From G963702155 sp963702155 (GTDB taxonomy: Bacteria; Pseudomonadota; Alphaproteobacteria; Micavibrionales; Micavibrionaceae), in the NCBI GenBank assembly GCA_963702155.1, contig OY969717.1, positions 1,550,001 to 1,614,000 on the forward strand: a stretch of DNA of 64,000 nucleotides. Reading direction: 5' to 3'. The position numbers and the translations under genes are program-made. A model generated the notes under the pieces. It was not told the DNA's origin. It searched no databases and saw nothing but the letters and a program-made list of their open reading frames with translations. Positions 52,765 through 61,245 of the stretch are shown here, in pieces. The stretch's first letter is position 1; each line of letters begins with the position of its first letter.

Positions 52765-54138
52765 ATGTATATTAGCGATGTGCATCACCCGTCTAAAGCT
52801 TTGCAAGATAAGCTCCACACGCTCTATACATTAAATCGTGAAAAGAAAATCGATCTATCGTTCCGCCCGCCCTATCTGGATCTTTTGAATAAATTCGGCA
52901 ACCCGCATAAAAAACTGCCGCCTATTATTCATGTTGCCGGTACAAATGGTAAAGGCTCAACCATAGCATTCCTGAAATCCATATTAGAAGCTGCAGGATA
53001 CAGCGTTCATGCCTACACTTCCCCGCATCTGGTTCATTTTAACGAGCGCATTGTTTTAAATGGTATGCCTATTGATAATCAGTATCTTGAAAAACTAATT
53101 GATGAAGCATTGGAATTAAATGAGCAGCATCCCGTGACATTCTTTGAAATAACCACCGCCATCGCATTCAAAGCATTTGCCGATACCGCCGCCGATATAT
53201 GTTTACTCGAAACGGGATTAGGTGGCCGCCTTGATTGTACCAATGTAATTACCAACCCAATAGTGACAATAATCACATCCGTTTCTTTCGATCATCAGGA
53301 ACATTTAGGCGAAACCTTGCCACAAATTGCATCAGAAAAAGCAGGGATCATGAAGCATCAAACACCATGCGTCATCGCAAAACAAATAGAGCACCCATCA
53401 AGCAATAACGTTCAAAAAATATTTTTAAATAAGTCTTTAGAAGAAAGCGCCACCCTATATCGATACGGATCAGACTGGGCCATTAAGAAACAAAATGACA
53501 CGCTCATTTACAATTCTTTTGACACGAGAATTGCAAAGGGTAGAATATACCCTCTCCCTGGATTAAGGGGCGCCCATCAAATAGAAAACGCAGGCACAGC
53601 CATCGCGGCAATAGATATAATTCAAAGGAACCATCCAGAAAAAATTAAAATTACTGACGATCATATTGCAGAAGGCTTAAAATCTGTGCGATGGCCGGCA
53701 AGGTTACAATATATAGGACACGCCAAACTTTCAGAAAACAATCATATCTGGATAGATGGGGGTCACAATATAGACGCAGGTCGCGCTCTCAAAACCCATA
53801 TAAAAGACTTGATAAAAGAAACCCCAAACCCGCACATCAGCATCATATTAGGTATGATGAAACATAAAGATAGCGCCGGATATATAGATCAATTTATCAA
53901 TGAGGTAGATCAAATCACAGTGATCCCCATTGAGGGGGAACCGGCTTCTATGACAAGTCAACAAATATACAAGAGTTTGGACACTATTTTGAAAAAACAA
54001 AATATAAAAATTAAAACATCACAAAACACCGATTTGAATAATGCGTTAATGGAAAGCGCCCAAACTGGCAAAACAAATCATATCTTTATTTGCGGCTCTT
54101 TGTATCTAGCTGGCCACGCTCTTAAGTTTTTTAAATAA
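52765..54138 (+). CDS. folC: Folylpolyglutamate/dihydrofolate synthase
   Basis: 457 residues. It adds glutamate to dihydropteroate and to folates. The ATP site is HVAGTNGKGSTIAFLKSIL, followed by YTSPHLVHFNERI, the LETGLGGRLDCTNV motif and FDHQEHLGETLPQIASEKAGIMK. The C-terminal ligase domain has WIDGGHNIDAGRAL. It starts 16 bases after accD. folE, at the start of the pathway, is at 21 kb. Confidence 0.95.
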   Translation: MYISDVHHPSKALQDKLHTLYTLNREKKIDLSFRPPYLDLLNKFGNPHKKLPPIIHVAGTNGKGSTIAFLKSILEAAGYSVHAYTSPHLVHFNERIVLNGMPIDNQYLEKLIDEALELNEQHPVTFFEITTAIAFKAFADTAADICLLETGLGGRLDCTNVITNPIVTIITSVSFDHQEHLGETLPQIASEKAGIMKHQTPCVIAKQIEHPSSNNVQKIFLNKSLEESATLYRYGSDWAIKKQNDTLIYNSFDTRIAKGRIYPLPGLRGAHQIENAGTAIAAIDIIQRNHPEKIKITDDHIAEGLKSVRWPARLQYIGHAKLSENNHIWIDGGHNIDAGRALKTHIKDLIKETPNPHISIILGMMKHKDSAGYIDQFINEVDQITVIPIEGEPASMTSQQIYKSLDTILKKQNIKIKTSQNTDLNNALMESAQTGKTNHIFICGSLYLAGHALKFFK

Positions 54139-54233
54139 AACATTTGAATACGCAGTCCATCTTTTTTCAAAAAGATGGTATAAAGGATTATATAAATAAA
54201 AAAAACGATATTGTATATGTGTGGAAGAATAGA

Positions 54234-54929
54234 ATGAAAAACAAGATTGCATTGGTTGATGATGACCAAAATATACTGACATCTGTACAGATAGGGTTAG
54301 AAGCAGAAGACTTTGAGGTGGCCACATATACTGATGGCGAAACTGCACTTGAGGCATTCGTAAAAACCGCGCCTGATTTAATTGTATTGGATATGAAGAT
54401 GCCGCGTATGAACGGTATGGAAGTCTTGACTAAATTAAGAAATATATCAAAAGCACCTGTTATTTTCCTAACCTCGGTCGATGAAGAAGTCGAACAAATT
54501 CTGGCCTTTCGCATGGGGGCGGATGATTATATTACAAAGCCATTTTCACAAAAAATCCTGATTGAACGTATCCGCTCGCTTTTAAGACGTCAAAAATACG
54601 AAAAACAAGACCAGGAAAAGCAAGAGCGTATTATCCGTGGCCATCTTGAATTGGATGACACGCGCCACCTTTGTACATGGAAAGGTAAGTCCCTGAATTT
54701 AACAGTGACCGAATATATGTTACTTAAAACTCTTGCCATGCGCCCCGGTCATGTCAAAAACCGAAATCAGCTTATTGACCAGGCCTACGGTGATAATATT
54801 TATATTGATGATCGCACAGTTGATTCACATATAAAGCGTGTACGCAAAAAATTCAAAGTTGTCGACAATGACTTCAATCATATCGAAACACTATATGGTG
54901 TAGGATACAGATATAAAGAAGATGAGTAA
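54234..54929 (+). CDS. chvI: ChvI-type response regulator (OmpR family)
   Basis: 231 residues from the ATG at 54234, preceded by GGAAGA; a longer frame from 54144 adds 30 unlikely residues. Receiver domain: acidic pocket DDD at 9-11, phosphoacceptor D53 in IVLDMKMPRMNG and the Lys of YITKPFS near 105. C-terminal winged helix with LTVTEYMLLKTLAMRPGHV and DRTVDSHIKRVRKKF. In alphaproteobacteria ChvI responds to acid and envelope stress and controls surface polysaccharides and host interaction. Its stop overlaps the chvG start by 8 bases. Confidence 0.9.
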   Translation: MKNKIALVDDDQNILTSVQIGLEAEDFEVATYTDGETALEAFVKTAPDLIVLDMKMPRMNGMEVLTKLRNISKAPVIFLTSVDEEVEQILAFRMGADDYITKPFSQKILIERIRSLLRRQKYEKQDQEKQERIIRGHLELDDTRHLCTWKGKSLNLTVTEYMLLKTLAMRPGHVKNRNQLIDQAYGDNIYIDDRTVDSHIKRVRKKFKVVDNDFNHIETLYGVGYRYKEDE

Positions 54930-56634
54930 CCCACGGCAAAAAAAAAGAACAGTGAAATGGTTCAAACTGCAAAACAGTCAAAATGAACTGCCTGAATTCG
55001 ATCATATTCTGGATTTATATTGGGGCGGAAGTGAGCGGCGCATTACAACGCTTACCACACGCATTATTGGCATTAATGCCCTCGCGCTTATTTTGCTTTT
55101 GATCGGAATCGTATCCTTAAGCCAATATCAAGAAAACCTTATTGAAATAAAAACAGAATCTTTTGAAAAAGAAGTCAACCTTATCCTTACGACATTATCT
55201 TACAATGATTTAGGCGGCTATAAGGATGAAAACAATACGTCTACCATAAATCCTGTTTTAAAAGATATTTGGAAAAAAACCGGACATCAGATTAGGGTGT
55301 TTACCGCTAATGGTGCGCTTATTGGACAAACGCCTCGCCCTGTAAACACACGTAATATTAAGGATTTACAATCTATAAAAATGCTCAAAAAATTGATACG
55401 GATTATTCTAGTTATCATCCCGCGTCCTGACCGCCTGAAAGAATATGAACTTGGAAATATTGATCACATAAAAGACCACACAGATACTGTACTTGCATTA
55501 ACAGGCGTGACCGCCGTATCAGCATGGATTGATAAAAATCATAATATTTTAATGACCGCGGCCGTCCCTATAATTAAAGAAAAAAATATCCAAGGCATAG
55601 CGTTGATAACAAGAGATGGGCAGGATATCCAAAACGATCTGAGCGATATGTGGATCAGAATGTTGGGGGCATTTGCAATTACAGTCGTATTTACAATTAT
55701 TGTTTCTATATATCTGTCCGGCGTTATCGCAAAACCTTTGAAAAAACTATCAAAAACAGCAGAGGGCGTACGTAAAGGAAAGCTCAAACATTACGATATT
55801 CCCGATTACAGCAAACGCAATGATGAAATCGGCGATTTATCCATTGCTCTGCGTCAAATGACAGAGGCCTTGTCTGATCGCATGGATAGTATTGAAAATT
55901 TTGCCGCAGATGTAGCGCATGAATTAAAAAACCCGCTCACCTCACTTAAAAGCGCGGTAGAAGCTTTAACAGTAGCGAAGAAAAAAGAAGATCGTGTAAA
56001 ATTAACAGATATCGTTTTACATGATGTTGACCGCTTGAACCGCCTTATTACAGATATTTCAACATCCTCTAAACTAGATGCCCAGCTTTCCCGCCAAACA
56101 CTTGAAGAAATTGATATAAAATCTATTATTTCGAATATATTGGACACCTATCAAAATCCGCTAGGGCGAACAATATCAAAAAGCCATGCATGGCAAGAAA
56201 CTGCGACTGCTAAGAATATAAATATTGTCTTATCCAGTAATACGGAAGCCCCTATTTTAGTTTGGGCGCTTTCCGGACGGCTTGAGCAAGTCATAAATAA
56301 TATTATTTCCAATGCTTTGTCATTTTCACCTGAAAACGCAAACATCACAATAAAGGCGTTGGAGGGGAAAAATAATGTAAAGATTCTGATCGAAGATCAG
56401 GGACCCGGCATACCGAAAAACAAGCTTGAAGACATATTTGAACGCTTTTATTCCGAACGCCCGCATACCGAAGCATATGGCCGGCATTCCGGCCTTGGCT
56501 TATCTATCTGTAAGCAAATCGTTGCGGCATTTGGCGGTGATATCTTTGCAGAAAACATATATCTAAAAAATAATGAAGCAACAGAACCGCAAGGTGCTCG
56601 ATTTACAATTATTTTGAAAAAAGTGGTATTATAA
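54922..56634 (+). CDS. chvG: ChvG-type sensor histidine kinase
   Basis: 570 residues. Two membrane helices (about 48-68 and 250-270) enclose a periplasmic sensor region; then a HAMP domain (GVIAKPLKKLSKTAEGVRKGK), the phosphorylated His in DVAHELKNPLTSL (near 335) and an HATPase_c domain with N box, DQGPGIPKN and GLGLSICKQIV. It pairs with ChvI just upstream. In most alphaproteobacteria hprK follows; here rapZ follows instead. All catalytic motifs look intact. Confidence 0.91.
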   Translation: MSNPRQKKRTVKWFKLQNSQNELPEFDHILDLYWGGSERRITTLTTRIIGINALALILLLIGIVSLSQYQENLIEIKTESFEKEVNLILTTLSYNDLGGYKDENNTSTINPVLKDIWKKTGHQIRVFTANGALIGQTPRPVNTRNIKDLQSIKMLKKLIRIILVIIPRPDRLKEYELGNIDHIKDHTDTVLALTGVTAVSAWIDKNHNILMTAAVPIIKEKNIQGIALITRDGQDIQNDLSDMWIRMLGAFAITVVFTIIVSIYLSGVIAKPLKKLSKTAEGVRKGKLKHYDIPDYSKRNDEIGDLSIALRQMTEALSDRMDSIENFAADVAHELKNPLTSLKSAVEALTVAKKKEDRVKLTDIVLHDVDRLNRLITDISTSSKLDAQLSRQTLEEIDIKSIISNILDTYQNPLGRTISKSHAWQETATAKNINIVLSSNTEAPILVWALSGRLEQVINNIISNALSFSPENANITIKALEGKNNVKILIEDQGPGIPKNKLEDIFERFYSERPHTEAYGRHSGLGLSICKQIVAAFGGDIFAENIYLKNNEATEPQGARFTIILKKVVL

Positions 56635-56688
56635 TTATTCAAAACTTATTTCTTTAAAAAACATTCGTCCATAAAAATATAAAAAATT

Positions 56689-57534
56689 ATGCCTCAAAAA
56701 AATCAAATTATAACATTGATTACCGGCCTGTCTGGCGCTGGTATATCTACCGCATTAAAAGGTATGGAAGATATAGGTTTTGAAGTTTTTGATAATTTTC
56801 CCGTTTCCTTGATTCGCCCCCTACTTCAAGATAAACAACATAATGAAAAACCGATTGCCATCGGACTTAATTCAAGAACGCGCGGCTTCATCGTTGGCAC
56901 AGTCATGGAAATAGCCAATGAAATTGGTGCAAAAATTATATTCCTGAATTGCGATACTCAAACATTGGAAACAAGGTTTACTGAAACACGCCGTCAACAT
57001 CCGCTCGCGGGTATAAAAGGCGTTTTATATGGTATTACAAAAGAGCAAAAATTATTAAAGCCTTTACGAGAAACCGCTGATCTCGTTATAGACACAAGCG
57101 CACTTTCTATCCATGATTTGCGGCGAATTTTAAAAGGACATTTTGATATTGATGGCACAGATACGTTAAATATAGGGCTTGTCTCATTCGGGTTCAAAAA
57201 CGGAACGCCCCGCATGGCAGAAATGATTATGGATGTTCGTTTCTTACAAAACCCCCACTGGGTAACACATCTCAAGCCATTGACAGGAAAAGACAAAGAC
57301 GTCGCCGCATATATAAAAGAAGACGTGTCGTACGAAAAATTCATAAACAGGTTCACAGAGCTTCTTGAAACTTTATTACCGCGTTATGCAGAAGAAGGCA
57401 AGAAATATTTAACCATTGCCATCGGCTGCACAGGTGGCAAGCATCGTTCTGTCCATGTCGTAGAAACACTAAAACCCGTAATTGAAAACAACGGGTTTAA
57501 AGTTTCAATCTCACATAGAGATATCGAAAAATAA
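56689..57534 (+). CDS. rapZ: RapZ family protein with altered Walker A
   Basis: 281 residues. RapZ proteins bind small RNAs and steer RNase E in enterobacteria; in alphaproteobacteria the function is less clear. Recognised by GMEDIGFEVFDNFPVSLI, SFGFKNGTPRMAEMIMDVRF and IAIGCTGGKHRSVHVVETL, all of family type. The N-terminal nucleotide-binding loop reads GLSGAGIST (13-21), with I19 (codon ATA) where the usual residue is Lys or, as I recall, Arg in many alphaproteobacteria. Nucleotide binding may therefore be lost while the C-terminal RNA-binding half is kept. It lies where the chvG-hprK-rapZ-EIIA-HPr-ahcY order is usual, with hprK, EIIA and HPr absent. Confidence 0.9.
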   Translation: MPQKNQIITLITGLSGAGISTALKGMEDIGFEVFDNFPVSLIRPLLQDKQHNEKPIAIGLNSRTRGFIVGTVMEIANEIGAKIIFLNCDTQTLETRFTETRRQHPLAGIKGVLYGITKEQKLLKPLRETADLVIDTSALSIHDLRRILKGHFDIDGTDTLNIGLVSFGFKNGTPRMAEMIMDVRFLQNPHWVTHLKPLTGKDKDVAAYIKEDVSYEKFINRFTELLETLLPRYAEEGKKYLTIAIGCTGGKHRSVHVVETLKPVIENNGFKVSISHRDIEK

Positions 57535-57539
57535 AATAA

Positions 57540-57656
57540 TTATACGTTCAGGCTAGGAGCTGCAGAAACAATAGGTGCAGCAACAAGCTCAGATGTAGGA
57601 ACTGTGCCTTGAACAGAAGCCGCAAAATCAGCTGCAAAATTTGGTAAATTAGTCAT
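57540..57656 (-). CDS. Predicted 38-residue peptide
   Basis: Too short for a usual gene search. The frame codes 38 residues beginning MTNLPNFAADFAASVQ and ending in APSLNV, rich in Ala, Val and Pro, with no charged cluster and no Cys. It has a good ribosome-binding site (AGAGGATATTTCG before the ATG), and its ATG overlaps the last codons of the 135-residue gene by 8 bases, implying coupled translation. It ends 5 bases from the convergent rapZ stop. Real coding status is not proven; no family is recognised. Confidence 0.45.
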   Translation of the reverse strand: MTNLPNFAADFAASVQGTVPTSELVAAPIVSAAPSLNV

Positions 57657-58056
57657 CGAAATATCCTCTATTTATGGTTAACACCGCGTTTTCTTTTGAA
57701 ACACCTTGTCCGTTGTAGGTTCTAAAGACCACTTTTTGTTTGGAGGACTCGTCTGCTTCTGAAACAATATTAAACAAAACGCGCTCATCCGTCAAACTTT
57801 TAAAATCAATAAGATTTTTTTTCCCATTCATCAAGCTCATCATATTGATCAACTTTTTTTCGGTTATATCTTGAGGTTCTTCTATATCAATCAAAACATA
57901 CTCTCCAATCGGCTCATAAGAGGTCTTGTCCTCCTGATATTCAAAAATATCATAGGAATGGACAATCAAAGGGTTATGACGATAAACAAACCGCGCTTTT
58001 TCCCCCCGATCATTAAATGTTTCGTTAAAATTCATATCCATAAACCATTTTACCAT
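57649..58056 (-). CDS. Unknown protein of about 135 residues
   Basis: 135 residues from the first ATG; internal ATGs at codons 6 and 8 are possible starts. No signal peptide or membrane helix. Hydrophilic, with an acidic centre (EYVLIDIEEPQDITEKK) and no motif I recognise. It overlaps the 38-residue frame and is divergent from ahcY, in the place where EIIA and HPr genes usually lie in alphaproteobacteria. It resembles neither of those (no phosphorylatable His motif). Confidence 0.5.
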   Translation of the reverse strand: MVKWFMDMNFNETFNDRGEKARFVYRHNPLIVHSYDIFEYQEDKTSYEPIGEYVLIDIEEPQDITEKKLINMMSLMNGKKNLIDFKSLTDERVLFNIVSEADESSKQKVVFRTYNGQGVSKENAVLTINRGYFDD

Positions 58057-58165
58057 GATACGCGCAGAAAAAAACTCTTAAATATGCGATAAGGCTTGAT
58101 TCTCTTGCCTGCCCCTGTAAATAAAAGAGGTAAGAATTTTATAAAATAAGCTTTAAGGATAAAAC

Positions 58166-59485
58166 ATGACCGCACAAGCGCAAGCAGCAACCGCCGACAA
58201 TCAGGATTATAAAGTTAAAGACATCTCCCTAGCCGATTGGGGGCGTAAGGAAATATCTCTCGCCGAAATTGAAATGCCCGGCCTCATGGCTCTACGCGAA
58301 GAATATGGCGCGGAGCAACCTTTAAAAGACGCCCGCATCGCCGGATGTCTTCACATGACCATCCAGACGGCCGTTTTAATTGAAACCCTTCAAGCCCTTG
58401 GTGCGGAAGTCCGCTGGAGCTCATGTAATATCTTTTCAACACAAGATCACGCCGCCGCCGCCATCGCCGCCGCCGGAACACCAGTTTTTGCATGGAAGGG
58501 CGAGACCGAAGAAGAATATGAATGGTGCATTGAGCAAACCATCGAAGGACCAAGCGGCTGGAAACCAAATATGATTTTGGATGATGGTGCAGATTTATCC
58601 TTAATGCTTCATGAAAAATACCCTCAACTTTTTGACGAAATCAAAGGCATTTCCGAAGAAACCACAACGGGCGTTCTGCGTTTGAATGACTTGGCAAAAG
58701 CTGGAAAGCTTTTATGCCCGGTGATCAACGTCAATGATTCGGTTACTAAGTCCAAATTCGACAATAAATATGGCTGCCGAGAGAGCGCCGTTGACGCGAT
58801 CCGCCGCGCAACCGATGTTATGATGGCGGGTAAAGTCGCTATGGTTTGCGGATATGGAGATGTAGGCAAGGGAACGGCCGAATCACTATCAAAAGCCGGA
58901 TGCCGCGTACTTGTATCCGAAGTTGACCCCATTTGCGCGCTTCAGGCCGCCATGGATGGGTATGAAGTCGTAACAATGGATACCGCCGCCCCGCGCGCCG
59001 ATATCTTTGTGACGGCAACCGGAAACAAGGACGTTATCACTGTTGACCACATGCGTGAGATGAAAGAAAACGCGATTGTATGTAACATCGGACACTTTGA
59101 TAACGAAATTCAAACAGAGCCACTTCGCAATATGAAATGGGACAATATCAAACCACAAGTCGATCACATTGAATTTCCTGATGGAAAGAAAATCCTGCTT
59201 TTGGCTGAAGGTCGCCTTGTAAATCTGGGCTGTGCCACTGGACACCCCTCATTTGTGATGAGCGCGTCTTTCACAAACCAAACTTTGGCACAGATCGAGC
59301 TTTGGAAAAATGGCGAAAACTATGAAAATAAAGTATACGTATTGCCAAAACATCTGGATGAAAAAGTGGCCGCCCTGCACCTTGAGAAAGTCGGCGCAAC
59401 ACTTTCTAAGCTCTCTGACGAGCAAGCAAAATACATCGGCGTAGAAAGCCAAGGCCCATTCAAAGGCGAAGATTACAGATACTAA
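58166..59485 (+). CDS. ahcY: S-adenosylhomocysteine hydrolase
   Basis: 439 residues. Splits S-adenosylhomocysteine to adenosine and homocysteine in the methyl cycle. Catalytic motifs: GCLHMTIQTAVLIETL at the start, SCNIFSTQDHAAAAIA, NDSVTKSKFDNKYGCRES, the NAD-binding GYGDVGKGTAESL, and the C-terminal LDEKVAALHL and YRY end. Ribosome-binding site AAGGAT before the ATG. No SAH riboswitch is visible in the short leader. A strong terminator follows. Confidence 0.97.
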   Translation: MTAQAQAATADNQDYKVKDISLADWGRKEISLAEIEMPGLMALREEYGAEQPLKDARIAGCLHMTIQTAVLIETLQALGAEVRWSSCNIFSTQDHAAAAIAAAGTPVFAWKGETEEEYEWCIEQTIEGPSGWKPNMILDDGADLSLMLHEKYPQLFDEIKGISEETTTGVLRLNDLAKAGKLLCPVINVNDSVTKSKFDNKYGCRESAVDAIRRATDVMMAGKVAMVCGYGDVGKGTAESLSKAGCRVLVSEVDPICALQAAMDGYEVVTMDTAAPRADIFVTATGNKDVITVDHMREMKENAIVCNIGHFDNEIQTEPLRNMKWDNIKPQVDHIEFPDGKKILLLAEGRLVNLGCATGHPSFVMSASFTNQTLAQIELWKNGENYENKVYVLPKHLDEKVAALHLEKVGATLSKLSDEQAKYIGVESQGPFKGEDYRY

Positions 59486-59507
59486 AAAAAGCACTTATAA
59501 AAATAGC

Positions 59508-59541
59508 AATCCCCGCCATTTATATGTGCGGGGATTTTTTT
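59508..59541 (+). terminator. Terminator after ahcY
   Basis: Perfect 9-bp stem (AATCCCCGC at 59508-59516, GCGGGGATT at 59528-59536) with an 11-base loop and a following run of T. Confidence 0.88.
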
Positions 59542-59556
59542 GAAAAAGGACATAAA

Positions 59557-60165
59557 ATGGTACTGACAACAGACATTAATAATAAAGATCTACAAAAACG
59601 CCTATCTTTTATTGCAGAGGCCGGGAAACTGCAAACGATCATCCGGCAAACTTACTTGCACGACAGCAAACGTTACGAAAATTCAGCCGAGCACAGCTGG
59701 CACCTTATTCTAATGGCCATTGTGTTAAAAGACTACGCTAATGAAAATATCGACCTGACAAAAGTCATCAAAATGCTAGCGATCCATGATCTGGGCGAGA
59801 TTTATGGCGGGGACACGTTTTTATATGCCGAAACCCGCGATGAAGCCGGTATAGGCGAGCGCGAAGCTTTGCATAAGCTTTTGGAAAATACCCCCAACGA
59901 TATAAAAGAAGAAATTCTTGACCTCTGGGAAGAATTTGAAGCCAAAGAAACCGCAGAAGCAAAATTTGCCGAAAGCCTTGATCGCTTTCAGCCCACAATA
60001 AAAAACCTGCAGGCAGAGGGTCAATCATGGCTCAAACATAAAATCACCCGTGATAAAGCACTATCTAAAAACCAACATATAAAAAACGGCTCATCAGCCC
60101 TCTGGAAGGCCTATAAAATATTTACCAAAAAAGCCAAAGATCTGGGCTTTTTTCATAAGGGATAA
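59557..60165 (+). CDS. HD-domain hydrolase (YfbR-like)
   Basis: 202 residues from the ATG at 59557, with AAGGA upstream; the longer frame would start inside the ahcY terminator. HD metal-binding residues: H36 region (YLHDSKRYENSAEHSWHL) and AIHDLGEIYGGDTF (H77, D78), followed by a long helical part. This is the HD_3 type found in 5'-nucleotidases such as YfbR, so dephosphorylation of a nucleotide is likely; the substrate is not known. Not obviously linked to its neighbours. Confidence 0.82.
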   Translation: MVLTTDINNKDLQKRLSFIAEAGKLQTIIRQTYLHDSKRYENSAEHSWHLILMAIVLKDYANENIDLTKVIKMLAIHDLGEIYGGDTFLYAETRDEAGIGEREALHKLLENTPNDIKEEILDLWEEFEAKETAEAKFAESLDRFQPTIKNLQAEGQSWLKHKITRDKALSKNQHIKNGSSALWKAYKIFTKKAKDLGFFHKG

Positions 60166-60268
60166 ATGTCTATTTTTGAAAAGTAGATTTAGCTTGTTTA
60201 AGAAGGAGCAAGGCACAAAGCATATTTATTACTAGAACGACAACGCATATAACGAGTTAAATGCGCGC

Positions 60269-60706
60269 CTATAAACAGTTAACCCAGGTTTCAGTGCCAC
60301 CAAAGGCTCCCTCTTTACGGTAACCTTCAATAATAATCGGTCCTTGATCAATCCGCGTCTGACAATCAAAAATCGGCACAAGCGTCCGTAACGTCAGCTC
60401 AAGCTTGCGACCTGGATAAAAGGGGCCGTAAGAACAAAATTCGGCTTTATCTATCGGATAGCCTTCTTCATGCATAGCGCCCGCTTCTTCTAACCTGAAG
60501 TTGGAGCGATGCCGCGCACGCATACCATCCGGCTTGGTATAAAAATCAGTATTAAAGCTACCATAAACCTTATAAGGCGCTTCGTTCACAACAAGAAAAC
60601 AGATCGGCTCGGATACTACATCTTGCGCCAACACAGGCTTAAAGCCGATAATTATAAAAAAAACGGAAAAAAACAAAAAGATAGCGCTATAAAACGTAAA
60701 CCTCAT
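60269..60706 (-). CDS. Secreted protein of unknown function with four Cys
   Basis: 145 residues with a signal peptide (about 1-27, ending LAQ). Cys at 36, 91, 115 and 144 could make two disulfides in the periplasm. Other visible stretches are VVNEAPYKVYGSFNTDFYT and GPFYPGRKLELTLRT. No family recognised. The gene is divergent from tsaE across 83 bases. Confidence 0.6.
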   Translation of the reverse strand: MRFTFYSAIFLFFSVFFIIIGFKPVLAQDVVSEPICFLVVNEAPYKVYGSFNTDFYTKPDGMRARHRSNFRLEEAGAMHEEGYPIDKAEFCSYGPFYPGRKLELTLRTLVPIFDCQTRIDQGPIIIEGYRKEGAFGGTETWVNCL

Positions 60707-60789
60707 CTTTTTATTCTAACAGATTTTCCCCAAAATCTATATATAAAGGTATGATGCAATGCCGCGCGAATTTTAAATAAAAAGCACAT

Positions 60790-61239
60790 ATGATAAACCT
60801 CCCTTTTGAAACCGTATCTCAAAGTCAGACAGAAACTGAAGAAGTTGCAACAAGGCTGGCCTTATGGGTAGAAAACAGGCCGCCCGCTAAAATAATTCTG
60901 CTATCCGGCAATCTCGGCGCAGGCAAAAGTGTATTTGCACGCGCCCTGATACGGAAATTGTGTCATGACCAGTTAATGGATGTACCAAGCCCGACCTTTA
61001 CGTTATTACAAACATATGAAACGCCTCAAAATCTTATTTACCATTTTGATCTTTATCGCCTTGAAAATAAAGAAGATATTTATGAGCTTGGCTGGGAAGA
61101 TGCGCTTTATGATGGTTTTTCAATCGTGGAATGGCCAGAGCGTTTGGGATCACTAAAACCGCACCCGGCTCTGGACATCTCTATTACAAATGGTGACAAT
61201 AAGGATCAGCGGATCATTAAAATCAAAATGGATAAATAG
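60790..61239 (+). CDS. tsaE: TsaE, t6A synthesis ATPase
   Basis: 149 residues. With TsaB and TsaD it is needed to make threonylcarbamoyl-adenosine at position 37 of ANN-decoding tRNAs. Walker A SGNLGAGKSVFARALI (K46), switch region PSPTFTLLQTYE and Walker B-like HFDLYRLEN are intact. In other alphaproteobacteria amgK follows; here the MurU-like gene follows after 6 bases. Confidence 0.93.
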   Translation: MINLPFETVSQSQTETEEVATRLALWVENRPPAKIILLSGNLGAGKSVFARALIRKLCHDQLMDVPSPTFTLLQTYETPQNLIYHFDLYRLENKEDIYELGWEDALYDGFSIVEWPERLGSLKPHPALDISITNGDNKDQRIIKIKMDK

Positions 61240-61245
61240 GTAAAA

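Noticed and set aside
57649..58056. 135-residue gene as a diverged HPr or EIIA
   Set aside because: Its place fits, but it has no phosphorylatable His in a family-like context and no matching fold pattern.
58090..58165. SAH riboswitch before ahcY
   Set aside because: The leader is about 75 bases and AT-rich, without the conserved GC-rich core of that riboswitch class.
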